Under the pieces are notes generated by a model. That model was given only the letters and a program-made list of their open reading frames with translations. It was not told where the DNA came from and did not search any database. The position numbers and the translations under genes were made by a program. A DNA stretch of 64,000 nt from Bacteroidales bacterium (GTDB lineage: Bacteria > Bacteroidota > Bacteroidia > Bacteroidales > FEN-979): the NCBI GenBank assembly GCA_025355465.1, contig JANXZO010000020.1, positions 1-64,000 of the forward strand. Direction: 5' to 3'. Positions 7,394-15,551 of the stretch are shown here, in pieces. The first letter of the stretch is position 1; every line of letters starts with the position of its first letter.

Positions 7394-8758
7394 TTATTTT
7401 TTTGAATCAACGAATTCCCGGGAAATTGTGTAATATGTTCCGGTGGTTCTTGTTTTAGAAATCTGAGAGACCATCATGCGTTCCGAATCCGAATAATTAT
7501 CGACGATGGAAAGGAAATCGAATTTATTATTTTTTGCAGGGGTAAGATGCCATTCCTCTTTCAGGATATAAGATATCTGGCTTGGCAGCCCTGATATAAG
7601 TTTTAAGGATTTTTCAAGTTCCTTGGCAAGTCGGCCAGGCGTTACATGAATTTGATCCCCTACTTCATCAAAAGCAAAAATGTCCTCAAACCATCTTAAT
7701 AATTCTTTTTGAACCATACTGCGGGTATTGACCTTGATCCTTGCTAATGCATCTGTCTCATAAACCTTCGGGTCAAACCATAACCGGCTTCTCCTGGGAT
7801 ATACTATCTGACGGGTTTTTAACAGATAAAGGAATGCCGGGATTTCCTCCACCAGTCGGTCCATAAGATCAGGGATGAAATCCTGGCGAGTGAGTTCCGG
7901 AACCTTAACAACAAAAAACCGGTTGTCATCGTCATCCATTTTAATGAAATTATCCTCGGTATTGCTCGACAATACCAGCTTTCCGAAGAAATCCATACGG
8001 ATGCTGTCCCTTCCTTTGGCCTCCATATTAATGGAATCGCTGGTGGTAAGCCGTTTGATCTTCTCTTTGATTAAATTCTTATCGATAAAAGACTCGTCAA
8101 TGCAAACAATGAGCTTGCTGGCATAGAGAGAATTGAAGTTGGTGCTGAATTCCTCATTTCCCAGAATGATGGCATTCCGTCCGAAAATGGAACAAAGCCA
8201 CAGCATGTAAGTGGATTTGCCAGTCTCCTGTATTTTCGAGACAAGACAGATGACCGGAAGATTCTGGGTAGGGTTTTCATAAAGGATCTTCAGGTAATCG
8301 AGGATGATATCAAATTTGTCCTGGAAAATACGCGAAAGGAATTTCATGGTAATGGTCACATCACCCGGCGCCGGAACATATTTCATCTGCTCATACAAAT
8401 TAAAATAGGCATCCCCGTTATAATTGTGTTCCTTCTGATAGGTTTCGGAATTGTCGGGAATGTTGACGAAAGCGACATATTTCCTTATATATCTGAATAT
8501 CTCCTTCCCGAAGTCCCCCATAATTGCACCTTTTCTCCAAAGCTGCTGTACTGGAGTGATTTGTTTGCGGGCATTCAGAATATGACTCATACGGTAATAG
8601 TCTGTGGTAACCCTGATGTATTTTTCTCCCTCCCGCATAAGGATAGATGACATATCATCGGGCTGGTCGTTTTCGGAAATATGATGAGAAGTGTCTATGG
8701 TTCCAGATTCCGGAAAGGGTTTATGATTCTTTCGAAGTAATATTTGTTCATTATTCAT
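7394..8758 (-). CDS. Primase-helicase family (SF3/D5-like) protein
   Basis: A 454-residue replication helicase of the virus/plasmid SF3 type (DUF5906-like). It has a Walker A variant KIQETGKST, Walker B LIVCIDE, and the sensor/motif C stretch KLVLSSNTEDNF, followed by DDDDNRFFVV with the arginine expected in this family. The N-terminal 120 residues have no recognisable primase motif, and the separate toprim primase may supply that activity. It should unwind the element's origin during replication after excision. The start at 8758 follows an intrinsic terminator. Confidence 0.82.
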   Translation of the reverse strand: MNNEQILLRKNHKPFPESGTIDTSHHISENDQPDDMSSILMREGEKYIRVTTDYYRMSHILNARKQITPVQQLWRKGAIMGDFGKEIFRYIRKYVAFVNIPDNSETYQKEHNYNGDAYFNLYEQMKYVPAPGDVTITMKFLSRIFQDKFDIILDYLKILYENPTQNLPVICLVSKIQETGKSTYMLWLCSIFGRNAIILGNEEFSTNFNSLYASKLIVCIDESFIDKNLIKEKIKRLTTSDSINMEAKGRDSIRMDFFGKLVLSSNTEDNFIKMDDDDNRFFVVKVPELTRQDFIPDLMDRLVEEIPAFLYLLKTRQIVYPRRSRLWFDPKVYETDALARIKVNTRSMVQKELLRWFEDIFAFDEVGDQIHVTPGRLAKELEKSLKLISGLPSQISYILKEEWHLTPAKNNKFDFLSIVDNYSDSERMMVSQISKTRTTGTYYTISREFVDSKK

Positions 8759-8807
8759 ATCTTTGTGCTTGAGAGTTAAGATTTTAATAATTCATTTCAC
8801 AGATTAT

Positions 8808-8837
8808 GATAAAAGCCCGTTCCTGCGGGCTTTTATC
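8808..8837. terminator. Bidirectional-looking terminator hairpin
   Basis: A perfect 12-bp stem GATAAAAGCCCG/CGGGCTTTTATC with a 6-base loop, AT-rich at the base. It lies between the 85-residue gene (ends 8876) and the helicase start (8758), so it should separate their transcripts. Confidence 0.8.
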
Positions 8838-8875
8838 GTTTGAAATATTGAGGACCTGTTTGGCAGCGTAAAGCA

Positions 8876-9133
8876 TTATTGTTCCAGTTTATTTTGCAAA
8901 ATCATACGGTACCTGGTCTGCCTGGTTTTCTCCTTTTGTATGTAGGATCTTTTAATGCATAAATAGCTTTTCCAGAGTTCTTTTTTCCCCTTTTTAATCA
9001 GCTCCTTGATAAAGCGATCGCTCTCCCTGTCAAGAATGTTATTGTTCACCAGGTATTTATATACCCTCTTGGTTTCCGATAAAATCGCAAGTTGCGATTG
9101 ATAAAGTTGATCAAGTTCACGTAAAGGTTCCAT
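8876..9133 (-). CDS. Small basic helical protein, mobile element
   Basis: An 85-residue, lysine-rich, apparently all-helical protein (EPLRELDQLYQSQLAILSET, then LIKKGKKELWKSYL). No signal peptide or known motif. It follows the excisionase-like gene on the same strand and ends just before a strong terminator, so the two are probably co-transcribed. Similar small basic ORFs often accompany excisionases on Bacteroidota elements. Function unknown. Confidence 0.6.
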   Translation of the reverse strand: MEPLRELDQLYQSQLAILSETKRVYKYLVNNNILDRESDRFIKELIKKGKKELWKSYLCIKRSYIQKEKTRQTRYRMILQNKLEQ

Positions 9134-9227
9134 GATTGATTGTTTTATTGATTAAAGAATAGGTGAATTAATTTTCCGGTCGGGATTCCTGAGAAGTTGG
9201 TCAAACAGGCTCCCGAAAAGGAGCGGT

Positions 9228-9563
9228 TCAGGGTCTGCGCTTTCTTACCAGGTATGATTCTGCGTCGGCTTTGATCTCTGAAATAGTCTTTTTTCTGCCG
9301 GACAAGATCCAGGCAACAAGTTCCTGTTTTGAGAAATAGAGACGTTTTCCCCGCTTGCAGACAGGAACTTCAGAGCGCTGAACCAGACCATAGACTGTCG
9401 GGACAGTGAGATGAATAATCTCGGCTGCCTCCCGGATGGTCAACAGTTTATCCTCTTCAGGCTCGGGAGTATTGTTTTGTGAGAGTAGAAGTCGTTCGAT
9501 ATTTTCGAGCTTCTCATAGAGCTGTGTAACAGCCTGCGGTAATTTTTCAAATGTGATTTCCAT
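9228..9563 (-). CDS. Excisionase-type helix-turn-helix protein
   Basis: A 111-residue DNA-binding protein. Residues 1-38 look like a coiled-coil lead-in (LYEKLENIERLLLSQN). A MerR/excisionase-type winged helix follows: LTIREAAEIIHLTVPTVYGL, then VPVCKRGKRLYFSKQELVAW, which is the HTH_17 pattern. Proteins of this type on Bacteroidota elements direct integrase towards excision or regulate mobilisation genes. It is upstream of the small basic gene and downstream of a palindromic intergenic region. Confidence 0.85.
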   Translation of the reverse strand: MEITFEKLPQAVTQLYEKLENIERLLLSQNNTPEPEEDKLLTIREAAEIIHLTVPTVYGLVQRSEVPVCKRGKRLYFSKQELVAWILSGRKKTISEIKADAESYLVRKRRP

Positions 9564-9615
9564 TGCTTACAAGATTTAAGTGAAACTTGCGGCAATGGTA
9601 CTTGCACCTTATGCA

Positions 9616-9653
9616 GGGTTACAATACGGTGGGTACCCACACGTGTAAAACCC
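9616..9653. promoter_or_regulatory. Extended dyad with a 12-bp palindrome
   Basis: GTGGGTACCCAC at 9629-9640 is a perfect 12-bp palindrome. It sits within a larger dyad: TTACA at 9619-9623 faces TGTAA to the right, and GGGTT faces AACCC outside that. It lies in the 100-bp gap upstream of the excisionase-like gene. It is a candidate operator for that protein, or a structured recombination or nick site. Confidence 0.5.
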
Positions 9654-9663
9654 GTATAAGATT

Positions 9664-10557
9664 CTAAACTTTACTTATCAGAAAATTTCCGGTTGATTTC
9701 TCCTGTTTTACATTAAGAATGGGCCTTTGGCACTTATCCTTGGTTGTGGAGATAATATCTGAAACATATCTTGGCTTAAATTCGTTGATCTTATCACGGT
9801 ACCGGTAAAGGAAGTTTTTACAGATCCAAGCCTCAAGTTCCTTTTTCTGGCATCCCTTAATAATATCGCAATCGAATAGCTGCTTGAAAGCATCCGCTAA
9901 ACGATTACCGGAATCCCTGAATAATAAAGGTTTTTGAGTGTTTCCTCCCGTCCGAAGGATATTTAAAAGTTCCGGTTGTTCGGATGTTGAAAAGAAATCC
10001 TTAAGAATATCGAAGATATCAGGGATAATATCAGCAGTGAAATTGGGTCTTATATCCGGCAAAACTGATTCCTGTGCGCTTTCTGAAGGCGATTCTGGCG
10101 TATCAATAAACAGTGTATTAAAGTCAATTCCCTGGTCTTCTAAAATTTTTATCAATGGAATTTCATAGATTTTACAGATCTTCTCAATCTCCATGAATAG
10201 CAATAAATGCAGATGATAGATCATATGGAAAAATGGTCCCCCTGATTCTGGTATAGCACTTAATTCAATGAATTTCAACCAACTGCCATTTTCATCCTTC
10301 ACCTCCCGTTTTTCAAAGGATTCAAAATAATCCGTGATAGAGACCCTATTCAATTCATTGACATAAAAAATGATCACATTGGTTTGCTGTTTGCGATCGA
10401 GGGTAATAAGGTTTTCGATAAGCTCTCTTCGTAAAGGTTCAATATGCGACTCCCCAAACATATCACCTTTTAAAAATTGTTCATGATGATCGTCTATATC
10501 GAGTAAATGCCAATTCCTGATATAATCAAGGCATCTATCCAGTTCTTTTGTTGTCAT
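9664..10557 (-). CDS. Mobile-element protein of unknown function (297 aa)
   Basis: A 297-residue soluble protein. The N-terminal two thirds are helical and acidic (LDYIRNWHLLDIDDHHEQFL; HLHLLLFMEIEKICKIYEIP). The C-terminal 80 residues are basic (KGCQKKELEAWICKNFLYRY; LNVKQEKSTG), as in a nucleic-acid-binding tail. The layout recalls RteC-like or other control proteins of Bacteroidota elements, but I see no diagnostic motif. It lies between the excisionase-like gene and the AlbA-type regulator, all on one strand. Confidence 0.6.
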   Translation of the reverse strand: MTTKELDRCLDYIRNWHLLDIDDHHEQFLKGDMFGESHIEPLRRELIENLITLDRKQQTNVIIFYVNELNRVSITDYFESFEKREVKDENGSWLKFIELSAIPESGGPFFHMIYHLHLLLFMEIEKICKIYEIPLIKILEDQGIDFNTLFIDTPESPSESAQESVLPDIRPNFTADIIPDIFDILKDFFSTSEQPELLNILRTGGNTQKPLLFRDSGNRLADAFKQLFDCDIIKGCQKKELEAWICKNFLYRYRDKINEFKPRYVSDIISTTKDKCQRPILNVKQEKSTGNFLISKV

Positions 10558-10642
10558 TGGCTAATAATTATTTTGGTATTTTACTCATGATCATTTTCAT
10601 GATCATTGTCGGTCCATGATCTCATTCCTTTGGTCACGAGAA

Positions 10643-12325
10643 TTACATCATTCTTCCTGCCAGGAATAACCGGCCTAATTCAGTCAATTTATACTGCTGC
10701 TCAGGATCAGTGGGCTTATCTGGTTTTTTCATGCTGATCAGTCCAGCCTTCTGTAATGGAATCATATAGTTCTCCCTGAACGTTTGTCTTTTTTTATAAT
10801 TCAGCCAAGCCATCAACTGTTCAATTCCTGTTTCATTGCTGGTAAGAATAAGAATTGACAACAAATATCTTATCTTCTTATGAAGAAGGTTGGCACCTTT
10901 TTCAGACCAGCTTGGCACCTTTTCAATTTCTTCTTTCACAAATATTTGTTTATCAGGCCATTTCAATTCGTGAAGCTTGGCACCTTGCTGATGCCAGGTT
11001 GGCACCAGATGTAAAAGAAGATCTTCCCATCCTGCTTCAGCAATAGATGGATCCAAGGCAATATTCCTTAGTCCTTTTTCAAGAAGAGGGAAAACTTCAT
11101 CAGGGAGTTCAAGCCAATGTTTAAACTTAGAAGCGAATACATCCATTTGTAAAGAAACCAAAGGGATTTCCGTACGGAAAAGATCATCCTCTATAAACAA
11201 GGGTACTGCACCTGGAATATAAAACGATAAATATTTTCTAGTATTCCTCACCCCTGAACCAATCTCATCAGCCCAGCCCAAAGCCGTGAAAAATCTTCGA
11301 ATGTTTGGATTTTTTGGGTATGGATTGAACCGGTCAAGATTTAAAGGTCCGTGGAAAATAGGTCTGTTGGGGTTTGTAAGCACAACCGATTTTTTGTTGA
11401 TGATCAACTCAGAAGAATATCCATTTCTATATTCTCTATGAACGATGATATTTGCAATTACTTCCCGAAAAATCATACTGCGTAAATCCTTTCTTTGCTC
11501 GTCCTCCATATAGAATTTTTCCGGAAGGTGGCGTTGAATAAACTCCATGAGTTGCAAGTAGGTATCAATCAGATTTGTTCTGATGGTTATCCTGTCATCA
11601 TACCGATCAGGATTCGATATACGAACCATCGCTTCTACCTTATAGGCTGGAAGAATGCTCTGAATCGTGATGTCTTTCCCAAATATCAGCGCTGCGGCCA
11701 ACGTTAACCCTTGTTCACCGGTTTGAAAATCTGTCCGATATAACAATGAATCTGAAAGGATTTGATCATTAGAGGCCGAAACCCAGGGATGAGTTGACCG
11801 GAAACCACGGATGATCTGGCGTGATTTATCAAAAAGATTGATATTCAGGTCATCAAGGGAAAGATGTTTTATTATTTCCGCTTCGGTATAAAATTTTTCC
11901 TTTTTCTTATGAAGGTCTCCGATTGCATTCCGGTTGTTTGTAATATCAATGTCAGCATCTCCTTGTCTTAAAAATATTTTGCCGCCATGATCATGAATCT
12001 GAGAACTGGCTGAGATCTGTAAAATTAAAATTTGTCCGGCTACATGTCTAAACCTGAATACCGGTTGCAGAAACGTGGGATTTATACAATCCCGGTTATT
12101 CATTGATGTAGTAATATTAGTCAAGTACTCTTCGAGCTGCTTGTCATTCAGTCCCAAAACATTTCCTTCATCATTTACACCTAGGAGAATTGTACCTCCA
12201 TCAGTATTGGCAAAACTGACGATAGTTTCATAGAGACTTGCAGGCACATTGTCCTGAGCTTCTTTGAATTCAATTATTGTCCCTTCTTTCTGAGCAAGAA
12301 TTTTGTCAACATCTTCATTTGTCAT
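10643..12325 (-). CDS. AlbA_2 (schlafen-like) domain ATP-binding regulator
   Basis: A 560-residue protein. The N-terminal AlbA_2 DNA-binding domain (residues about 12-130) has GTIIEFKEAQ and VSFANTDGGTILLGVNDEGN. A middle GHKL-like ATPase region has FREVIANIIVHREYRNGYSS and the glycine-rich WADEIGSGVRNTRKYL. The C-terminus is a winged-helix-like tail. Such proteins are annotated as putative transcriptional regulators or RecG-like; some act in phage defence, but that is not shown here. It ends within a few bases of the integrase gene (7-bp gap) and is likely co-transcribed with it. Confidence 0.85.
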   Translation of the reverse strand: MTNEDVDKILAQKEGTIIEFKEAQDNVPASLYETIVSFANTDGGTILLGVNDEGNVLGLNDKQLEEYLTNITTSMNNRDCINPTFLQPVFRFRHVAGQILILQISASSQIHDHGGKIFLRQGDADIDITNNRNAIGDLHKKKEKFYTEAEIIKHLSLDDLNINLFDKSRQIIRGFRSTHPWVSASNDQILSDSLLYRTDFQTGEQGLTLAAALIFGKDITIQSILPAYKVEAMVRISNPDRYDDRITIRTNLIDTYLQLMEFIQRHLPEKFYMEDEQRKDLRSMIFREVIANIIVHREYRNGYSSELIINKKSVVLTNPNRPIFHGPLNLDRFNPYPKNPNIRRFFTALGWADEIGSGVRNTRKYLSFYIPGAVPLFIEDDLFRTEIPLVSLQMDVFASKFKHWLELPDEVFPLLEKGLRNIALDPSIAEAGWEDLLLHLVPTWHQQGAKLHELKWPDKQIFVKEEIEKVPSWSEKGANLLHKKIRYLLSILILTSNETGIEQLMAWLNYKKRQTFRENYMIPLQKAGLISMKKPDKPTDPEQQYKLTELGRLFLAGRMM

Positions 12326-12332
12326 GGTGGCA

Positions 12333-13682
12333 TCAATTATTATTAAGCGTTGTAATAGCTGGTTTTTCCTTATTTATAGATTCCGTTGGACGGGTGAAGG
12401 TCATGAGGTTTTTCATAAACTCTTTTTTGTCCTTATCCTCAAATCCCGCGAAATAACTTTGAGTGGTTCTCAGGTTTGTGTGACTTAAGGATTCGCTGAC
12501 GAATTCCATCGTTGCTCCGTTACGAATAGCATTCGTGGCAAAGCTGTGGCGTGCCCAGTATGAGGAAATCTTTCCGGTGATCCCATTGTTTTTTGCCAGG
12601 TTTTTCAGATTTTGATTTACAAATCTGGTAAAGTTTTTTGTCATCATGAACTTTGATTCTTCATCCTGGTCGTCAGAAACAATTGGGAAGATCAACTTTT
12701 TCGGTCCCCTGTCCTTGTTGCCGTATTTATCAATGACATATTTCACATGATCAGTAATGTAAGCCGTTACGGGTTTTAAATGGGTCTTGCCGGTATTGAT
12801 CGTCTTGGCACGGTAAAAGATCAATGTGTCTTCCTGGAGATTTTCCCAGCGAAGCATTGCAATATCCTTTAAATTCATTCCATTGCAGGCATACGAGAAG
12901 AACCAGAAATCCCTGGCCTTTTCCTGTTCCGGGATCCTTGGGGTAGCAAAGAAGAGTATATTTAGCTGGTCACCAGTCAAGGCCTTTTTTACTCCCTGGA
13001 CTGCCGGAAGCTGGTACTTGTTTTTCCCAAAGGGATATATCTCCGGGTCGATGTCTTTTTCTGCAATAGCATTATTGAAGATGGTCCTCAATACCCTGAG
13101 ATAGATTGAAATTGTGGTTCGGGATAAAGGGCATTCCCTTAACTCATGCGACCGTTTCAGAGGTTTTTTCCGGTGTAGCATGGCAAACTCATATTTAGTA
13201 AGCCATGCAGGAGTAATTTCAGAGAAAAACATTTTGGTCGGCTTATGACCGGTGAGACTTTCCATGTAATCTTCGATCGACTTCTTACTCAAACTATAGT
13301 TGTATGCATTTGCAAACTGGTTGTTGGCTTTAAGTTTAATGATCGCCTGATCATAATGATATAAAAAGTTCTGCGTGTCACCTTTTTTTCTGAGGTACTT
13401 TCTTTCGAACTGTTCGAAAGAAAAGGGAGTGATCTTTCCGGCGATCTCATTCAGCAAAGAATCAAAAGCCTGCAATTTCTGTCTTTCTTCGTGGTAATTC
13501 TTATGAGCCTTTTCAGCTTTCCAGGCCTTCTTAAAATCATCTTCCGAATACTCAAATTTCGTCGGATAAAGTCTTGCGATTTTGGTCAGTGTGTGATAAA
13601 CACGTATTTTTACCGGATATTTATGGTTGCTTTTTTTCCTTCGGGCATCGAGAAATAACGATATGATAAATTCCTTTTCCAT
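12333..13682 (-). CDS. Tyrosine-type site-specific integrase
   Basis: A 449-residue integrase with an N-terminal arm-binding region (residues 1-95), a SAM-like core-binding domain (about 110-215) and a C-terminal catalytic domain (about 235-420). Visible catalytic elements: the ARHSFAT box, LSHTNLRTTQSYF with the His and the nucleophilic Tyr, and a basic beta-hairpin region around FYRAKTINTGKTHLKP. The box I arginine position reads CNGMNLKDI, so Asn seems to replace Arg, as I recall in a Bacteroidota subfamily. It sits 181 bp from the tRNA attachment site, as expected for the gene that catalyses integration there. Confidence 0.92.
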   Translation of the reverse strand: MEKEFIISLFLDARRKKSNHKYPVKIRVYHTLTKIARLYPTKFEYSEDDFKKAWKAEKAHKNYHEERQKLQAFDSLLNEIAGKITPFSFEQFERKYLRKKGDTQNFLYHYDQAIIKLKANNQFANAYNYSLSKKSIEDYMESLTGHKPTKMFFSEITPAWLTKYEFAMLHRKKPLKRSHELRECPLSRTTISIYLRVLRTIFNNAIAEKDIDPEIYPFGKNKYQLPAVQGVKKALTGDQLNILFFATPRIPEQEKARDFWFFSYACNGMNLKDIAMLRWENLQEDTLIFYRAKTINTGKTHLKPVTAYITDHVKYVIDKYGNKDRGPKKLIFPIVSDDQDEESKFMMTKNFTRFVNQNLKNLAKNNGITGKISSYWARHSFATNAIRNGATMEFVSESLSHTNLRTTQSYFAGFEDKDKKEFMKNLMTFTRPTESINKEKPAITTLNNN

Positions 13683-13863
13683 ATGTTGGGATGGTCAAAA
13701 CAGGTCAGATTATTTGCACAAAATTTGCATTATTTTATCAAGAATAATGCAAATTTAATGAATAATAACCAACAAACGGGAAAGTTAATAACTTTTGGAA
13801 ACACCAGTATTTTCAGTGCCCCTACGCAATATTCAGGTAAAAAATAGTAACCCTTTTCGCCCC

Positions 13864-13905
13864 TTTGGGAGCAGGAGGTCGCAGGTTCGAATCCTGCTAC
13901 CCCGA
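13864..13905 (+). other. Attachment site: 3' half of tRNA-Pro(UGG)
   Basis: The sequence from TTTGGGA through the anticodon 3' stem GCAGG, variable loop, T arm (GCAGGTTCGAATCCTGC) and acceptor strand TACCCCG plus discriminator A matches the 3' half of a bacterial tRNA-Pro with anticodon TGG. The 5' half is absent; element DNA with the integrase lies upstream. This is the expected junction when a tyrosine integrase recombines in the anticodon loop, with the restored tRNA at the other element end. Confidence 0.85.
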
Positions 13906-13915
13906 CAGCAAAATC

Positions 13916-13951
13916 AAGGGTTTCAGAAGGTCAACTTCTGGAACCCTTTTT
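13916..13951 (+). terminator. Terminator of the original tRNA-Pro gene
   Basis: Imperfect stem AAGGGTTTCAGAAG (13916-13929) with CTTCTGGAACCCTT, five-base loop, then a run of T. It lies 10 bases past the tRNA 3' end and is the natural tRNA terminator left on the chromosomal side. Confidence 0.8.
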
Positions 13952-14030
13952 CATTTGCAAAAAAAACATCACACTGCACGTAACCGATGGGATTGCAAAA
14001 ATGATGATAGAGAATTTATTTTTCGTAAAA

Positions 14031-14060
14031 TTGATACAAAGTCAAATTGCTCTATATTTG
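14031..14060 (+). promoter_or_regulatory. Bacteroidota-type promoter for the small lipoprotein pair
   Basis: TTG at 14031-14033, 19 bases, then TATATTTG at 14053-14060 (consensus TAnnTTTG), about 40 bases before the start codon at 14103. Confidence 0.55.
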
Positions 14061-14102
14061 TCTTGAATTTAAAGAACCGTTTATTCACCTTAAATCAATC
14101 CC

Positions 14103-14333
14103 ATGAAAAAAGTTACCATCGTATTAGCGCTTGCCTTTGTAGCTATCGGCTTGTCGCTCGGATCATGCAAAAAGTGCTCAACCTGCTCCTTTACCTATAT
14201 GGAAGGTGGTCAGCAATTTTCCTATACCTACCCGGAGCAGTGCGGTAAGACATCTGACATAGATGCTTACAAAACAGGTTGTGCTACTGCTGCTGCATTG
14301 GTTGGCTCAACCTGCAGTTGTACCAGCAAATGA
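14103..14333 (+). CDS. Small cysteine-rich lipoprotein
   Basis: A 76-residue lipoprotein: signal peptide with lipobox LSLGSCKK (Cys about 22), then a short mature part with seven further cysteines (KCSTCSF, EQCGK, GCATA, STCSCTSK). The cysteines probably form disulfides in the periplasm or on the surface. Its stop codon overlaps the next start (ATGA), so the two are translationally coupled. It is the first chromosomal gene after the tRNA junction. Family unknown to me. Confidence 0.7.
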   Translation: MKKVTIVLALAFVAIGLSLGSCKKCSTCSFTYMEGGQQFSYTYPEQCGKTSDIDAYKTGCATAAALVGSTCSCTSK

Positions 14334-14815
14334 GAGGATTTTTCATTGCTGTTTTTTCATTGCTGTTGATATTTGCAAGTTGCACGCATACAACACCATG
14401 TGAAAAGGAAATATACCTGGTTCCCAAAGGTTTTCATGGAAAGATAATGATCTTTTTTGATCAGACAGATGGTCAGGAAAAATCTTATGAGGGAACGGCA
14501 AGATTGTATACAGTACCGCCTGGAGGCTTGATGAAATCTCAGTTTCCGAAAAATGGTGGTTGCATGAACGACAATCGGCTGAAGTTTTTCTATGCTGACA
14601 GTCTTGGGAACCGGGTACCCTTCCTTTATTTTCTTGATATGCAGGGTAAAACAATTCCTGCGGATAGTACGTATATCGTTTTTTCCCTTTTGTCGAACAA
14701 GGGAAGCAGAAATCCATTCGTAATTCACCTCATCGGGAATGCACTCGAATTTGCCGAACTCACCCGGGAGGTCAAAAGGCATAAGCCCGAAGAGATATTG
14801 AATTCACTGAAGTAA
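14330..14815 (+). CDS. Lipoprotein resembling DUF6843
   Basis: A 161-residue lipoprotein. I start at the ATG at 14330, which overlaps the preceding stop as ATGA and gives a proper signal peptide (MRGFFIAVFSLLLIFASCTH, lipobox Cys about 18). The longer upstream frame lacks one. The motif EIYLVPKGFHGKIMIFFDQ followed by EGTARLYTVPPGG is the pattern I associate with DUF6843-like lipoproteins. Role unknown; presumably outer-membrane or periplasmic. Confidence 0.7.
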   Translation: MRGFFIAVFSLLLIFASCTHTTPCEKEIYLVPKGFHGKIMIFFDQTDGQEKSYEGTARLYTVPPGGLMKSQFPKNGGCMNDNRLKFFYADSLGNRVPFLYFLDMQGKTIPADSTYIVFSLLSNKGSRNPFVIHLIGNALEFAELTREVKRHKPEEILNSLK

Positions 14816-14825
14816 AGGGCCGGTC

Positions 14826-15362
14826 TTATTCTCCGCTTACCAGTTTCCTTGATTGCTTGGGCTCGTGCTGAATTTGGATGGCCCTGGCCGGAATCATGAT
14901 GCTACGCCTGAAATGGTTTGGCGTATTGTGTAATTGCAGCATGTTTCTCCGGGCAGTAATCACGGGATAAAGCAAAGCAGTTTTTCCCGTGGAAATTACC
15001 GTGGTCTGATCAAATGGAAAAGATTCCATATACTCCCTGTTGCCAGGCGGGAAATGGGTGTTAATATAGGCTGCTGCCACCCTGACCAGATAATGGTTGT
15101 CCACCGAAGCGGTTGCATAACAAAGTTCGTGACCAGGAAGGATAATTGCGTTCCATGCTGCCTGTAACTCTGCTGAGTTTAACTTCTCGACCACATTTGC
15201 TGCCTCTCCGATATGGATAATCCTGAGCAGATCTACTGTTTCGTCTGCATCATTGAACTTTGCTTCATAAACAAAAAACAATCCGGCACTTTCTGTCATA
15301 TTGTTACGTTGCCGGTCAAGCCAATACCCTGTAATGTTCACTACGAATGTCTGCTCTGCCAT
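14826..15362 (-). CDS. Conserved hypothetical, possibly GIY-YIG-like fold
   Basis: A 178-residue soluble protein starting at MAEQTFVV (an ATG 12 bases upstream is possible). Residues about 22-52 (GLFFVYEA ... LLRIIHIGEAANVVEKL) echo the two beta-strand motifs of GIY-YIG nucleases, where Y-I-G reads H-I-G. The catalytic Arg and Glu are not clear, so an active nuclease is doubtful. It is divergent from the sigma-54 regulator gene and shares its 190-bp upstream region, which may link their control. Function unknown. Confidence 0.55.
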   Translation of the reverse strand: MAEQTFVVNITGYWLDRQRNNMTESAGLFFVYEAKFNDADETVDLLRIIHIGEAANVVEKLNSAELQAAWNAIILPGHELCYATASVDNHYLVRVAAAYINTHFPPGNREYMESFPFDQTTVISTGKTALLYPVITARRNMLQLHNTPNHFRRSIMIPARAIQIQHEPKQSRKLVSGE

Positions 15363-15466
15363 ATATTTGGACACTATTTGTTAATAGGACAGCTTACTTA
15401 TCAATAATCAGACCATATTTGTAAGTGTTATAAAAACAATCTGTTATGTTTTTAATAAATATAAAT

Positions 15467-15483
15467 AGTGTAAACAGTGTAAA
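15467..15483. promoter_or_regulatory. Tandem AGTGTAAA boxes upstream of the response regulator
   Basis: AGTGTAAAC (15467-15475) is directly followed by AGTGTAAAA (15476-15484). The same 8-mer forms the inverted repeat at 26904-26936 upstream of the peptide operon. It may be a binding site of the adjacent sigma-54 regulator, giving autoregulation of the divergent genes. Confidence 0.5.
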
Positions 15484-15551
15484 AAATATTGACATGTAGT
15501 GTTGGATTAGTTGACATATTGTATAAATTAGCTGTCCAAATAACTTACAGC

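Larger units (their letters stand above)
1..13905. mobile_element. Integrative element, right-hand part, inserted in tRNA-Pro
   Basis: A run of minus-strand genes typical of Bacteroidota integrative or mobilisable elements: metal-response cargo, radC, a primase and SF3-type helicase, an excisionase-like regulator, an AlbA-type regulator, and a tyrosine integrase as the last gene. The right boundary is the 3' half of a tRNA-Pro at 13864-13905. The left boundary and the intact tRNA copy are not in the window. No relaxase or conjugation gene is visible, so whether it is self-transmissible cannot be judged. Treating the metal genes at 593-3414 as cargo of the same element is an inference from continuity and from the absence of a second boundary. 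Confidence 0.7.

Noticed and set aside
13865-14248. A 127-codon plus-strand frame starting in the tRNA fragment
   Set aside because: It covers the tRNA 3' half and its terminator, then overlaps the small lipoprotein out of frame.
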